DNA of 53,947 bases from a virus. A program made the translations under genes and the position numbers. The DNA lies in the IMG/VR virus record IMGVR_UViG_3300031972_000800, positions 1-53,947 of that record; one strand, written 5' to 3'. The notes under the pieces are model-generated. The model was not told where the DNA came from and searched no databases. It worked only from the letters and a program-made list of their open reading frames with translations. Shown piece after piece: positions 26,319 through 34,702 of the stretch (within the stretch, counting starts at the first letter, position 1; every line of letters begins with the position of its first letter).

Positions 26319-26761
26319 TAGGCTATCCTAATAACCGCATTACTTGCATCCGCCGCTGGAAACACAACAGAAAAAGTTCCATTCGATGCCGTTTTGTCCG
26401 CGCCAAAATCCAACACTACTACGGAAGGGTCCCCAGAAGCAGAATCATTAAAGATCAAAGCTCCACGCGCAGTAAAAGATGCGGAAGACCACGATGAGTC
26501 AGCGAAATCTGTAAAGGCCGTAGTGCCAGAAGTAGCGGGATCAACTCTAGTCAAAGCGTTTCCTTTGGCCGAATACGCAGAGCCCGACGTATTGGTTATT
26601 TCGTTGGTACTGGTATACGCCGTAGTCGCAGCGGTGAACGATGCGCTGTTTGTATACAGTGCAATATTAAAGGTATTACCCCCACTGTTTTTAAAGTTAT
26701 GCACACCTTCAAGAAGCTCTTTCTTAAAACTGGTACACATGAAATTTCCACTAAAAGCCAT
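26318..26761 (-). CDS. Conserved beta-rich virion protein
   Basis: 147 aa. The wording FKKELLEGVHNFKNSGGNTF, FNIALYTNSASF, FTARGALIFNDSAS and VLDFGADKTASNG is typical of a protein I recall as common in aquatic phage genomes, where it sits among tail genes. Beta-rich, no membrane segment. A minor structural or fibre-associated role is likely but unproven. Confidence 0.65.
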   Translation of the reverse strand: MAFSGNFMCTSFKKELLEGVHNFKNSGGNTFNIALYTNSASFTAATTAYTSTNEITNTSGSAYSAKGNALTRVDPATSGTTAFTDFADSSWSSASFTARGALIFNDSASGDPSVVVLDFGADKTASNGTFSVVFPAADASNAVIRIA

Positions 26762-26762
26762 G

Positions 26763-27053
26763 TCATAGTCTCCTTATAAGTTCTGCAAGTTCGGGATGCC
26801 CAGCGTCTTTGAGGGCATTACATACTGTAGTTCGATCATTTTTTATAGCCTCATGCAAATAAAACTCTACAATTTTTTCAACCCGACCTTTGAACGCATG
26901 TGCCTGTGCTCTTATTGCAGGGGGAGCCGAATCTGATACAGCTACAACTTTATCCGAGCATCTCTTCGATATTTCTTCTGGAGTAAAACCTCGGTCGTTA
27001 CTTGTGTGAACAACAACACCAAAATCTGAAGCTAGTTCTATCTTTGGTATCAC
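26763..27053 (-). CDS. Conserved hypothetical protein
   Basis: 96 aa. PKIELASDFGVVVHTSNDRG then FTPEEISKRCSDKVV and a long helical C-terminus (YLHEAIKNDRTTVCNALKDA) form a conserved small-protein pattern that I have met in other aquatic phages near the adaptor gene. No catalytic or membrane motif. Overlaps the adaptor gene by 4 bases. Confidence 0.6.
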   Translation of the reverse strand: MIPKIELASDFGVVVHTSNDRGFTPEEISKRCSDKVVAVSDSAPPAIRAQAHAFKGRVEKIVEFYLHEAIKNDRTTVCNALKDAGHPELAELIRRL

Positions 27054-27700
27054 GATTTTATCCTAACAATTTGACCAGTTCTGTACTGATCAGTAACCTC
27101 TTGCGCCTCGCCCATGTTTTTTAATCGACCCATCGCTTCTTGGAATCGAGACTGATACATCCCCATCGTATCCTGCTCGCCCTTCATATAAGTACCACAC
27201 TCTATAAGCGAACCATACAAAAGAGCAATTTCCGCATTCTCACTTAACCAAGTGGTTCCTGATCCTGCGCCCGCTGTTATGCTGACTGGGCGATAAAAAT
27301 AATGAAGATCCACAACATAATTAGAATTAGGAGTTGGACCTATAATAAAATTATCTACGTCAAATGACGCATAATACTTCGGCTCGCCAGTAGTAGCGGG
27401 ATTTGGAGTGTACGTCTGTACAAAGTCTACGTCTTTAAACATGATGAAATTTGCATCGCTGTTTCCGTCCGTATACGATAAAGAAAAAGGCGCTAGAAAA
27501 TCTGTCGGAGAGGACAAGTATTGATTTCCACTGGTCATTACTCCAGCTACGTTTTTCCGAAACAAGGTCAACTGCACACTCTTGAGAATGCGCTCTTCCG
27601 TAAGTCGAATAAACAACGGAAGATTGTTTACAAAACTTGTCTCGTCATTCTCAGAGTAGTCTTGAAGAGCCTGCTTTAGCTCGTCATATGTAAACGCCAT
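27050..27700 (-). CDS. Head-tail adaptor-like protein (SU10 adaptor type)
   Basis: 216 aa. N-terminal helices MAFTYDELKQALQDYSENDE followed by NNLPLFIRLTEERILKSVQL, and a mixed beta region, are characteristic of the podovirus adaptor/tail-tube A family (SU10 adaptor type). It should join the portal to the tail hub. It is transcribed after the capsid and before the tail hub and fibre genes, as expected. Confidence 0.7.
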   Translation of the reverse strand: MAFTYDELKQALQDYSENDETSFVNNLPLFIRLTEERILKSVQLTLFRKNVAGVMTSGNQYLSSPTDFLAPFSLSYTDGNSDANFIMFKDVDFVQTYTPNPATTGEPKYYASFDVDNFIIGPTPNSNYVVDLHYFYRPVSITAGAGSGTTWLSENAEIALLYGSLIECGTYMKGEQDTMGMYQSRFQEAMGRLKNMGEAQEVTDQYRTGQIVRIKS

Positions 27701-27709
27701 ACCTTGCTC

Positions 27710-28036
27710 CTACGACGTAGTCACAGTAACTGATCCAGCAGAACCAGTTGCAACTAAGTTATTTGGTGGTGTTACACCGGGAATATCAAAAAATCCAACT
27801 GGATCAAACCCATGTTGAATTGACCGTTCAGAAGTTAAATTTGACTCCGGTCTAGGGTTTCGCAACGCTTGTGGGTCTGGACCAACCTTAATGGGATAAA
27901 GCTGCGGATGCTTCGGTTCAAACTCATCGGGACCAACTTTCGCACCAGTCCACTCAACCTTCATCTCACGAAGACGATAGCGCCGACCAGATCGATCTGA
28001 AATACCCCAAGCTTTTTTACCAGAAGCGTATGCCAT
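27710..28036 (-). CDS. Small virion protein with an ATGSAGS tail
   Basis: 108 aa. It includes KKAWGISDRSGRRYRLREMK and a cluster of Pro and Arg residues, and ends NNLVATGSAGSVTVTTS, one more copy of the ATGxxGSVxV motif shared with the repeat-rich protein at 25557-26318 and the 98-aa protein at 20643-20939. It sits between two adaptor genes. Role unknown. Confidence 0.6.
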   Translation of the reverse strand: MAYASGKKAWGISDRSGRRYRLREMKVEWTGAKVGPDEFEPKHPQLYPIKVGPDPQALRNPRPESNLTSERSIQHGFDPVGFFDIPGVTPPNNLVATGSAGSVTVTTS

Positions 28037-28702
28037 TTAAACCCTCAGATAACTCATGCTAGGTTGCAGTTTTAAAGGAACCCGATCTTCATCCTCGTCT
28101 GAAGCTCTTTGGAACTCTTCTTCGTATATAGACTTTAACATTTGCAACCTTTCAGGCGCACGTTTCATTGCTATATAGTAAGACAGTCCCGCAACCATAC
28201 ACGGATAGAACCTAAACGGCATATCTGTTGTATTAACCAGAGTATCAGCATCATCAATCCTGCGAACGTAATAGTACACCAATTGATCCGTTGAGTTCTC
28301 GGGAACAGGCCACAAGTTAATTACAGGCGTTATTTGCCGATCAAAGTAAAACTGACTGGTACGACCCGTCGTTGTTTTGTTGGGCAACGTTAAGTATTCC
28401 GCCCGACTTATGCGATCAATCTCGTAGTCGGTATTGTCCCGACGAAGAACCACCTCAAGAACGTCCACAACATCTGCTAGCAACGTTTCTTGCGCCTGAC
28501 CCTGTGTCAATGTCGTAGTTGCCTGCTTCACTGTCCAAAGGTTCAGGCCTCGATTAGCCCACTCAGCAAACATTAGGTTAAGAGATCGACGAGCAGTCTT
28601 GGCGTCGTATCCTGTACGAACCTCCAAGCCGCAACGCTCAAACGCTTCCTCAATCAGTTCCCCGACATCAAGCTCAAAATCTCTTGTACCCGATAATGCC
28701 AT
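28037..28702 (-). CDS. P22 gp4-like head completion/tail accessory protein
   Basis: 221 aa. FELDVGELIEEAFERCGLEV then AKTARRSLNLMFAEWANRG is the signature N-terminus of the P22 tail accessory factor gp4 family, which binds under the portal and receives the tail. The following beta segment contains INLWPVPENS. Helical C-terminus. The gene starts right at the stop of the GGKV-repeat protein (TAATG). Confidence 0.75.
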   Translation of the reverse strand: MALSGTRDFELDVGELIEEAFERCGLEVRTGYDAKTARRSLNLMFAEWANRGLNLWTVKQATTTLTQGQAQETLLADVVDVLEVVLRRDNTDYEIDRISRAEYLTLPNKTTTGRTSQFYFDRQITPVINLWPVPENSTDQLVYYYVRRIDDADTLVNTTDMPFRFYPCMVAGLSYYIAMKRAPERLQMLKSIYEEEFQRASDEDEDRVPLKLQPSMSYLRV

Positions 28703-29109
28703 TAGAACACTCGACCGCCATCACGCATCTTGCGCATTCCGCCACTGGTCATAGGAACATCACGCATTCCCATAGCCGAATTCATTTGATCAGCATTCAT
28801 TCCATCCACTTGGGCACGAGGTTTAGAAACCATTTGTTTCACAGCTTCAACACCTTGCCGGATTTCAGGCATGGCATTTTGAATAGATCCGCCACCCTGC
28901 ATCTCAGGGACTTCGCCACCGCGCATCATCTTAACTTTGCCGCCACGCATCATGCCGGGAACTTTGCCGCCACGCATCATCTTAACTTTGCCGCCACGCA
29001 TCATCTTAACTTTGCCGCCACGCATCATTTTTTTCTTCGCTGCGCTTTTCATTGGCTCAGTTGTGTTTCCGTCTTTATCCAAATCAAGAAAATCAGGTTT
29101 ACCTGGCAT
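28702..29109 (-). CDS. Basic Met/Gly/Lys repeat protein (MMRGGKV)
   Basis: 135 aa from ATG 29109 (CAGGAG upstream). After MPGKPDFLDLDKDGNTTEPM, residues about 28-70 contain five near-identical MMRGGKV units, encoded by near-identical DNA at 28925-29030. The C-terminus is GGMRKMRDGGRVF. It is highly basic, so a DNA- or RNA-binding or capsid-associated role is possible. The GGxV motif recurs in many virion proteins of this phage. The first residues recall EF-hand-like DLDKDGN. Confidence 0.65.
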   Translation of the reverse strand: MPGKPDFLDLDKDGNTTEPMKSAAKKKMMRGGKVKMMRGGKVKMMRGGKVPGMMRGGKVKMMRGGEVPEMQGGGSIQNAMPEIRQGVEAVKQMVSKPRAQVDGMNADQMNSAMGMRDVPMTSGGMRKMRDGGRVF

Positions 29110-29110
29110 T

Positions 29111-29554
29111 TTATATACTCCTGTTTTTACGCGCCAAAATGTGACGCTCATATTCATCGGGCTCGTAGTTCTTATAGTACCCTAGTTTTTCTAACTTTGC
29201 AGCAGCATTCTCTAATTCGCTCCACCGCTGCACAAAGACCACCGCTTCAGTTTCTCGCAAAAACGATAAAAGCCAAATGTCTATGTCAGTCAATGTAAAG
29301 AAATTATTCAACGCCATGCAGCCATCTTCTAAGGATTGATAGCTTTTGCTGTAGCCATAGTCAAAAAACATCGAAACCTTGTACCCTCGATTGCAAAATC
29401 TTGAGCACTCCTCCACAACATCCGTCCACAGTTCCTCAGTAACAACCGTTTTTACTTCTCCGTCGTTTAACGCCTGCAAAGCATACGGACAACGTGGAAC
29501 GTCGTTGTTGAACCTAGAAGGCTTTGATAAATCTGTAGCCCACTCTCTTATCAA
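29111..29554 (-). CDS. Hypothetical protein
   Basis: 147 aa starting at a TTG at 29554 that overlaps the stop of the preceding gene (TTGA), with GAGGG upstream. Aromatic and Leu-rich (FFDYGYSKSYQSLEDGCMAL), probably globular alpha/beta. Not recognised. No ATG near the start would give a better ribosome site. Confidence 0.55.
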   Translation of the reverse strand: MIREWATDLSKPSRFNNDVPRCPYALQALNDGEVKTVVTEELWTDVVEECSRFCNRGYKVSMFFDYGYSKSYQSLEDGCMALNNFFTLTDIDIWLLSFLRETEAVVFVQRWSELENAAAKLEKLGYYKNYEPDEYERHILARKNRSI

Positions 29555-29778
29555 AACACCCTCGCTTGTCCGCCTGTACTAGCCTTCCACTTGATTCGTT
29601 TCGACGATTTCTTTTTCTTCATTGCAGATGTACATTCCGACATAGTCGGACGACAAGCGGGGTATCCTTTACGCTTTTCGCCCTTTTGACGACCACACGG
29701 CTTACCCGTTTTGCAATCTACCCAACCTTTTCCATCGTTTTGAGAAAACCATTCCCGTAAAGAGTTTTTCTTTGCCAT
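29551..29778 (-). CDS. DUF5872-like basic cysteine protein
   Basis: 75 aa from ATG 29778. KKNSLREWFSQNDGKGWVDC followed by CGRQKGEKRKGYPACRPT fits the DUF5872 pattern (WVDxxxGKPCGR ... YPxCRP), a small basic Cys-containing protein found in phages and giant viruses. C-terminus STGGQARVF carries the recurring GGxA/V motif. Structural or DNA-associated role inferred. Confidence 0.65.
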   Translation of the reverse strand: MAKKNSLREWFSQNDGKGWVDCKTGKPCGRQKGEKRKGYPACRPTMSECTSAMKKKKSSKRIKWKASTGGQARVF

Positions 29779-30059
29779 TAGAAACTCCTCGTGCGTTTCC
29801 TGCGGTTTTCTTCCACCATTCCACAACCGGACGCAACCATTCCACCAGGGGCATAACGCTGAACGGCTTTTCGCTTAGGGTTATCCACCGCCGTCATTAA
29901 GCCGCCCATCGCCGCTTTCTTAGTAGAGTTTCCCCAATTTGCGGCTCCCACCTTTCGGCACTTTGCTACCGCTCCGCTTGCGTAAGCCGAGGGCCAAACC
30001 TTGTACCGAGCCTTGACCTTTTTTGCGCAAGCGTCGAGCTTCTTTTTCTTTTTTGCCAT
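29778..30059 (-). CDS. Basic cysteine protein with GGMV motif
   Basis: 93 aa from ATG 30059. An N-terminal Lys run is followed by CAKKVKARYKVWPSAYASGA and VAKCRKVGAANWG, a pattern common in small proteins of aquatic phages. Near the C-terminus is YAPGGMVASGCGMVEE. Strongly basic, so virion- or nucleic-acid-associated. It shares its first ATG base with the previous stop. Confidence 0.6.
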   Translation of the reverse strand: MAKKKKKLDACAKKVKARYKVWPSAYASGAVAKCRKVGAANWGNSTKKAAMGGLMTAVDNPKRKAVQRYAPGGMVASGCGMVEENRRKRTRSF

Positions 30060-30292
30060 TATTCCGTACCTCTGGTGGTGTGGATATTTGGAACGGCATT
30101 TGTCCACGACTTATCATAGTTTGCCTGCCTTACTAAAAAATCTTGCCACATAGGCTTAATCATTTTGTAGTTTTCCTCGACCCGATAAGACACAACAGCC
30201 AGATCCGATTTCATCACATAAAGTTGAGTTGAGCCCCAGCCCAAGAGTCCAACCACGATAACCGATGTTATATCCGAAAAACTCAACTTCAT
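30059..30292 (-). CDS. Small single-TM membrane protein
   Basis: 77 aa from ATG 30292. DITSVIVVGLLGWGSTQLYV (about residues 7-26) is a transmembrane helix, followed by a soluble C-terminal domain. Orientation suggests N-in, C-out. It could be a spanin-like or lysis accessory protein but lacks a proline-rich or lipobox partner nearby, so no role is assigned. Confidence 0.55.
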   Translation of the reverse strand: MKLSFSDITSVIVVGLLGWGSTQLYVMKSDLAVVSYRVEENYKMIKPMWQDFLVRQANYDKSWTNAVPNIHTTRGTE

Positions 30293-30296
30293 CACG

Positions 30297-30542
30297 TTAC
30301 CACATCTTGCACGACCAATAACGGGCCGTAAGTTTGTCCAGCTTTTTTGTATCACAACCATGCCTAGCCCGAAACGATTTCCTGCGCTTCGGGTTTGATT
30401 TCTTAATGGTCATGTTGGCGTCCCCGAAACGAATAATCTTCTCGGTGCCTTTGTCACAAGCCTTTACAACAAACTTCTTCCCGCCAGAAACTTGACGTTT
30501 GGGCTTGTTGCACTTCATCTTAGCCTTGTCGATCTTAGCCAT
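30297..30542 (-). CDS. Small basic conserved protein (RARHxC..ARYWSC)
   Basis: 81 aa, very basic. The C-terminus FRARHGCDTKKLDKLTARYW followed by SCKMW, and the central IIRFGDANMTIKKSNPKRRK, are diagnostic of a small family widespread in aquatic phage genomes (I recall DUF6321-like entries; the number is not certain). Four Cys residues may bind a metal. Probably virion-associated. Confidence 0.65.
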   Translation of the reverse strand: MAKIDKAKMKCNKPKRQVSGGKKFVVKACDKGTEKIIRFGDANMTIKKSNPKRRKSFRARHGCDTKKLDKLTARYWSCKMW

Positions 30543-30939
30543 AGGTTTTACGAAGATATAAAATTACAGTATAAGTATCCGCAGAAGTGTGGCCCACTGT
30601 GGTAAAGTTAATGTCCCCAGTTTTGCCGCTTCCAGAATTGTTGGTTAAACCTCCAAAAACCGTATAGTTATGATCACCACTTTGATTTTCACCAAGCTCA
30701 ATACAAAAAGCATCCGTAGTTGCATCCCACAGAATCTGCACTTTCATGCCGATGCACTGCCACCAGATACGTTCAATGGCAACCCCTGTGCAGGGATTGC
30801 CATCAGTATCAGTTTCCAACGCGCTTACGTCAACTTTAGTAACAGCAGATTCACCCGTGCCATCAGACACGTTGGTGAACTTAAAGGCCGCTGTTTTTCG
30901 CCCATCATAAATTTTTTGGGTCGTTACGGCGTCAGCCAT
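30535..30939 (-). CDS. Beta-rich virion protein
   Basis: 134 aa. The pattern KIYDGRKTAAFKFTNVSDGT, ALETDTDGNPCTGVAIERIW, and a C-terminal strand YTVILYLRKTYG look like a beta sandwich. Common among phage genes near the capsid; a head decoration or fibre base role is likely, not certain. Confidence 0.55.
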   Translation of the reverse strand: MADAVTTQKIYDGRKTAAFKFTNVSDGTGESAVTKVDVSALETDTDGNPCTGVAIERIWWQCIGMKVQILWDATTDAFCIELGENQSGDHNYTVFGGLTNNSGSGKTGDINFTTVGHTSADTYTVILYLRKTYG

Positions 30940-30961
30940 GTTAGCTACTCCTCATGTTAGT

Positions 30962-31579
30962 TTAAGAAGCTACGTCATAGCCAGTGATTGTAATAACTAA
31001 TCTACCCGCTGTATAAGTAGCATCGGTTGTTGCCCCAGCGGTTAAGTAAAGATACTGATCCGCCGCAATATCGCCACCAGCAACTAGACTACCCGCTGCT
31101 AAATCACCTGAGTTGATAATCAAAGTCTCAGTTAAATCAGAAATAGGAGTATCCTCCACACCTGTAGCTTCAGTAGCAGAATGCAGGTTAATATCTGGAT
31201 CACCACCCGCTGGAGTCTCAAGGCACATCATAGTAACGCCGAACACCGTACCTTGGTTTGCCGTTGTAACGCGACCAATGTAAGCAACACCCGAACCGTC
31301 TTTACCAATGATGTCCCCAGCCGCAGTCGAGCGCAAACCAGTAAGGTCAATCAAAATAGTGGTTTTTACGATATTGACGTTTGTTGAAGTATCGCTTTTG
31401 AACCGCTCTACTTGTGTAACGTATACAGCCGCAGTTCCTTCGATGCCAGCACCGCCAGCAGCTTCAGTCGCCATTTTCGATCCGCTGGTAATCGTAATTT
31501 CACCAGTAGTCGCATTTTTAGATACAGTTTCAAAACCGTTTTCAGAACGCACTGGTCCTGAGAAAGTTGTATTAGCCAT
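30962..31579 (-). CDS. Capsid-proximal beta-rich protein (possible decoration)
   Basis: 205 aa from ATG 31579 with AGGAGATCTTC upstream. The N-terminus ANTTFSGPVRSENGFETVSK is of the kind found in head decoration or fibre N-termini. It is immediately downstream of the capsid gene past a terminator-like hairpin. I infer a head decoration protein. Confidence 0.55.
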   Translation of the reverse strand: MANTTFSGPVRSENGFETVSKNATTGEITITSGSKMATEAAGGAGIEGTAAVYVTQVERFKSDTSTNVNIVKTTILIDLTGLRSTAAGDIIGKDGSGVAYIGRVTTANQGTVFGVTMMCLETPAGGDPDINLHSATEATGVEDTPISDLTETLIINSGDLAAGSLVAGGDIAADQYLYLTAGATTDATYTAGRLVITITGYDVAS

Positions 31580-31605
31580 GAAGATCTCCTGTCTTGGCAA
31601 ATGTC

Positions 31606-31622
31606 AGCCGCACCGTGCGGCT
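31606..31622 (-). promoter_or_regulatory. Hairpin downstream of the terminator after the capsid gene
   Basis: AGCCGCA, loop CCG, TGCGGCT, extended by TG/CA pairs across a T/T mismatch. It lies between the capsid terminator (31667-31686) and the next gene, with no U-run, so it may be an mRNA 5' stabiliser or processing site for downstream transcripts. Confidence 0.5.
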
Positions 31623-31666
31623 GTCAGGGATAAAAAAACCATACAGGAGAAATAGACAAAAAGAAA

Positions 31667-31686
31667 GGGGCTACCGAAGTAGCCCC
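31667..31686 (-). terminator. Intrinsic terminator after the major capsid gene
   Basis: On the minus strand GGGGCTAC, loop TTCG, GTAGCCCC forms an 8-bp stem with a stable C(UUCG)G tetraloop, followed by TTTCTTTTTGTC. It lies 47 bases after the capsid stop. Partial termination here would raise capsid-to-tail transcript ratios, a common phage arrangement. Confidence 0.85.
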
Positions 31687-31732
31687 CAGTTTGGGAGGAG
31701 GGTCATGAAACCCACCCAAACTATAGCACGTT

Positions 31733-32644
31733 TTACGCTCCGGGTGAACCGAATACTGCGCGTGGGTCGCTGAAGCCAAAGCTGTAGCGTTCACGAGCTT
31801 TAAAGCGCATGTTGCCAGTGTCGAAATCGGCTTCCATGTTTGTAGACAATGGAGTCCGTTCGAAGTGAACAAAGCCACGAGGCGCATCTGTTTTAATGAA
31901 AAACGCGTCAGGATCTGTCAGGAAATCATTGACGGCGTAACCGTCAGGTAACATCCCCATAGACCGGATAGCGTTTGTATCATTATCAGCAGTGCCAACG
32001 CGAAGGTTTGAAACCATCAAACGCTCTGCAACGAATTGCAGTTGACGCGGAATCATCAGTTTCATGCCACGAAGGGCAACCTTCAAACCACGCTCGTCAA
32101 CAAAACCTGCGATATTGATAAGGGCATCTTCAAGAGATGTCTCGTTCAAATCCGCAGCAGTTGATGGTTCGTTAGCAAATGTTCCACCGTTGGTTAACGG
32201 GTGGTCCGTCGCACAAAGCGCAACACCATCACCGCCAGCAGTCGCGCCAGCAGTAAATGCGTTGTTAAGAACCGCAGCGGCCTTAACTTGCTTTGTGTGT
32301 GCCATAGAACGAGCCAACGCACGAGTGTAACGCGAACCAAGACGATCATACAGATTGTCTTCGATAGCTTCCTCAGTAATAGAGAACGCTAGTGCGATAG
32401 TTTCGTGGTTGTAACGAGCAGTGTACGCCTCGTTAGCGTCGTCAAAGTTTACAGCAGAACCTTCCGATTTGGTTGGTGCCGCTCCGAACCCACTCAACAT
32501 AACTTCCTCTTCGAATGCTCGATCAGAAGATTCTGTTGTGTAGATCTCCGCGTGTTGGTTTTCGTACCTGTCGTACTCCATACCAAACAGCGCGTTGAGG
32601 CCCGGTTCTAGCTCTTTCGCTAGTTGTGCGCGAGAAATAGCCAT
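31733..32644 (-). CDS. Major capsid protein (HK97-type)
   Basis: 303 aa. An N-terminal helical arm (MAISRAQLAKELEPGLNALF) is followed by a mixed alpha/beta body: SITEEAIEDNLYDRLGSRYT is the spine-helix region and KLMIPRQLQFVAERL a P-domain strand-helix. Length and sequence fit a Mu gpT/HK97-fold head protein. It lies between the scaffold-like and decoration-like genes and is followed by a strong terminator. Confidence 0.85.
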   Translation of the reverse strand: MAISRAQLAKELEPGLNALFGMEYDRYENQHAEIYTTESSDRAFEEEVMLSGFGAAPTKSEGSAVNFDDANEAYTARYNHETIALAFSITEEAIEDNLYDRLGSRYTRALARSMAHTKQVKAAAVLNNAFTAGATAGGDGVALCATDHPLTNGGTFANEPSTAADLNETSLEDALINIAGFVDERGLKVALRGMKLMIPRQLQFVAERLMVSNLRVGTADNDTNAIRSMGMLPDGYAVNDFLTDPDAFFIKTDAPRGFVHFERTPLSTNMEADFDTGNMRFKARERYSFGFSDPRAVFGSPGA

Positions 32645-32657
32645 TCGTTAGACCTCC

Positions 32658-33302
32658 TTATACGCCCGTCGTAGAAACAGTGCCCGCAGCAATGGAGCCA
32701 GTCGGCGCATTGAAGTGGTTGTTTATACGAACGATTAATGGAATACCAGCAGCAGTGAAATCAGAATTATCGGGGTCATCTTGAACGCCCATAATTCTTA
32801 AAGCCAACGTGTTGGTGGTTGCAATGGTGTTTAAATCCGCTGTCGCAGAAGATATCCCCGTAGTAGTCGAACCACTGTTCCCTGTTGCAAACGCAATGTT
32901 TGAGAACACAGCGGCACGAATCTCTGCTTCAGTGTTTGCCGCAGCAACTACGTTGGACGTAGCAATTGTGAACAACTGATTTGGATCATCGTACAAAAAG
33001 GCTTTGACAGGGAAGTTAGAATCCGCGCCAGAACCGGGCCAAAAGTTCGAAAAGATTTTTTCACCAGTTGTTGACGAAACATACTCACAACCTCCGAAAA
33101 CTCCTACAATAGAGACATTCCCACCAGCCGCAGCTTGTAGGTCATCAATAACACCCCCAGCTAACGGGATAACCGCCATGCCTTGGAATATTGGATTAGA
33201 GTTGTCAGAAGCAATGCGGTATTCCGTCATTCCAGTGGAATTGGTCGATTGACCAATCTTTCCAATCGGTCGAAGACCGAAGGAACCATTAGAATTTGCC
33301 AT
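32658..33302 (-). CDS. Head-associated beta-rich protein
   Basis: 214 aa immediately upstream of the capsid gene. The start MANSNGSFGLRPIGKIGQST and Gly/Ser/Ala-rich beta body (VIPLAGGVIDDLQAAAGGNV) are of the sort found in capsid decoration proteins. No enzymatic motif. Head decoration or cement role inferred. Confidence 0.6.
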   Translation of the reverse strand: MANSNGSFGLRPIGKIGQSTNSTGMTEYRIASDNSNPIFQGMAVIPLAGGVIDDLQAAAGGNVSIVGVFGGCEYVSSTTGEKIFSNFWPGSGADSNFPVKAFLYDDPNQLFTIATSNVVAAANTEAEIRAAVFSNIAFATGNSGSTTTGISSATADLNTIATTNTLALRIMGVQDDPDNSDFTAAGIPLIVRINNHFNAPTGSIAAGTVSTTGV

Positions 33303-33330
33303 AATAAGCTCCTATTTACAGCAATTAAAA

Positions 33331-33789
33331 TTAATCGGAGTCTCTACGAGAACCTCCGAACGATACACGACTTTGCCGACTGTTTGTTATCGGCATTGAA
33401 GGATGTTGCTCCTTCATAAGGTCCTGATCTACCGCTGTCATTTGTTCGCGGGTTCTGCCCCCGTAATATGCAGTTCTTTCGTCCACTGTTTCAACAGGTA
33501 TACGGCACAGCATCAGTCCGCCTTGTCCGATCACACCCTCATATCGACCCTCGTCAATAGTAGGCGCTTCGTAGTTTGGATACTCATCTTTCCGGACAGG
33601 TTCCCATCCTTCTCGCAGCTTAGAGTTGACATTCATTTTGTCCTCTTCGCCACGCATTGCAACTCGTATCCAACGATGCACAAAGCCATCTGGGGCAGTA
33701 GGTGCAGCAAGGTGACTGGGCGGAGCCCAGGGTTTTCTGCGCGTTTCTGATTCGCGTGTTTCGCTTGCGCGAGGTTTTCTGTCAGCCAT
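33331..33789 (-). CDS. Conserved virion-associated protein
   Basis: 152 aa with an Arg/Glu-rich N-terminus, then FVHRWIRVAMRGEEDKMNVN, SKLREGWEPVRKDEYPNYEA, GLMLCRIPVETVDERTAYYG, a pattern conserved next to capsid genes in many marine phages. Highly charged ends suggest binding to DNA or the scaffold. Role not known. Confidence 0.6.
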   Translation of the reverse strand: MADRKPRASETRESETRRKPWAPPSHLAAPTAPDGFVHRWIRVAMRGEEDKMNVNSKLREGWEPVRKDEYPNYEAPTIDEGRYEGVIGQGGLMLCRIPVETVDERTAYYGGRTREQMTAVDQDLMKEQHPSMPITNSRQSRVSFGGSRRDSD

Positions 33790-33793
33790 AATA

Positions 33794-34693
33794 TTAATCC
33801 TTCACAAACTTTGCATATTCTTCAAGCGGTACATTAAGACGTTTCGCCATCGCTATTTGTGACGGTGATAGTTTAACCGACCTGCGCCCTGATTTGTTAC
33901 TGCGGGATGCTGAAGCAGCAGCAGATGCGACCTGTGCTCCACCCGATTTCTTCTTCGTCTCAAACTTATGAGGAAACTCAGTTCGTATGCGACGATCCAC
34001 TTCAGTGTAATACTCTTCCGTCTCCGGGTCAAACCCTTCCTCTTCTACGAGCTTACGATGAATACCAAATGCCGCATACGTCATAACTTCGTCTGCGCCA
34101 AACCAATCATTTTTTTCTGCCCAAGCCTGAGCTTTGGGATCCGGAGCCGGGGCCTGTTGTTGCGGAGGCTGCTGTTGTTGCTGTACCTGTTGCCTCTGTT
34201 GAGGCTGCTGTACCTTCTGCCTCTCAGCACGAGCTTTAGCCAAGTTATACTTGTCTTTCTCAACTGCAATTCTAGACATCGCCTCTTGAGCCTGGAACAT
34301 AGCGTCCGTATCGCCCGTCTCATGGGCTTGGCGATAAGCTTGTTTTACCGCCGCCTCTTGAGACTCTAAGCGATTTCCATACTCAACAAGATAGCCCTTG
34401 TCCAAATTATGCATCTGGCCTTTTAGCTGTTGGTTCTCCTGCAACAACTGTTGAGCCATTCGAACCGCCTCTTCGCGGTCACGCTCTTCTTTACGGTATT
34501 TCTCCGTAAGTTTTTTAATTCGAGATTGGACCTTGTTACTGTAGTTATCCAACTCGTCTTCTTGAACAGGTTCCGAAGCCTCTACCTTGACAGGGGCCTG
34601 CTCTTTTTCTACCTCCTGAGATTCTGAAATCTCAGGCTTATCCACTTCTACTTCTACACCCTCGTCCTCTACGAGATCTTGTTCTTCAGCCAT
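33794..34693 (-). CDS. Scaffold-like protein
   Basis: 299 aa. The N-terminal third is very acidic (EDEGVEVEVDKPEI), the middle is a long charged/Gln-rich coiled coil (about residues 50-180, including KLTEKYRKEERDREEAVRMA and a QQQ run), and the C-terminus is basic with SPSQIAMAKRLNVPLEEYAK. The composition, helical character and position directly before the capsid gene fit a head scaffolding protein. Not demonstrated. Confidence 0.7.
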   Translation of the reverse strand: MAEEQDLVEDEGVEVEVDKPEISESQEVEKEQAPVKVEASEPVQEDELDNYSNKVQSRIKKLTEKYRKEERDREEAVRMAQQLLQENQQLKGQMHNLDKGYLVEYGNRLESQEAAVKQAYRQAHETGDTDAMFQAQEAMSRIAVEKDKYNLAKARAERQKVQQPQQRQQVQQQQQPPQQQAPAPDPKAQAWAEKNDWFGADEVMTYAAFGIHRKLVEEEGFDPETEEYYTEVDRRIRTEFPHKFETKKKSGGAQVASAAASASRSNKSGRRSVKLSPSQIAMAKRLNVPLEEYAKFVKD

Positions 34694-34702
34694 TAGTGTC
34701 TC

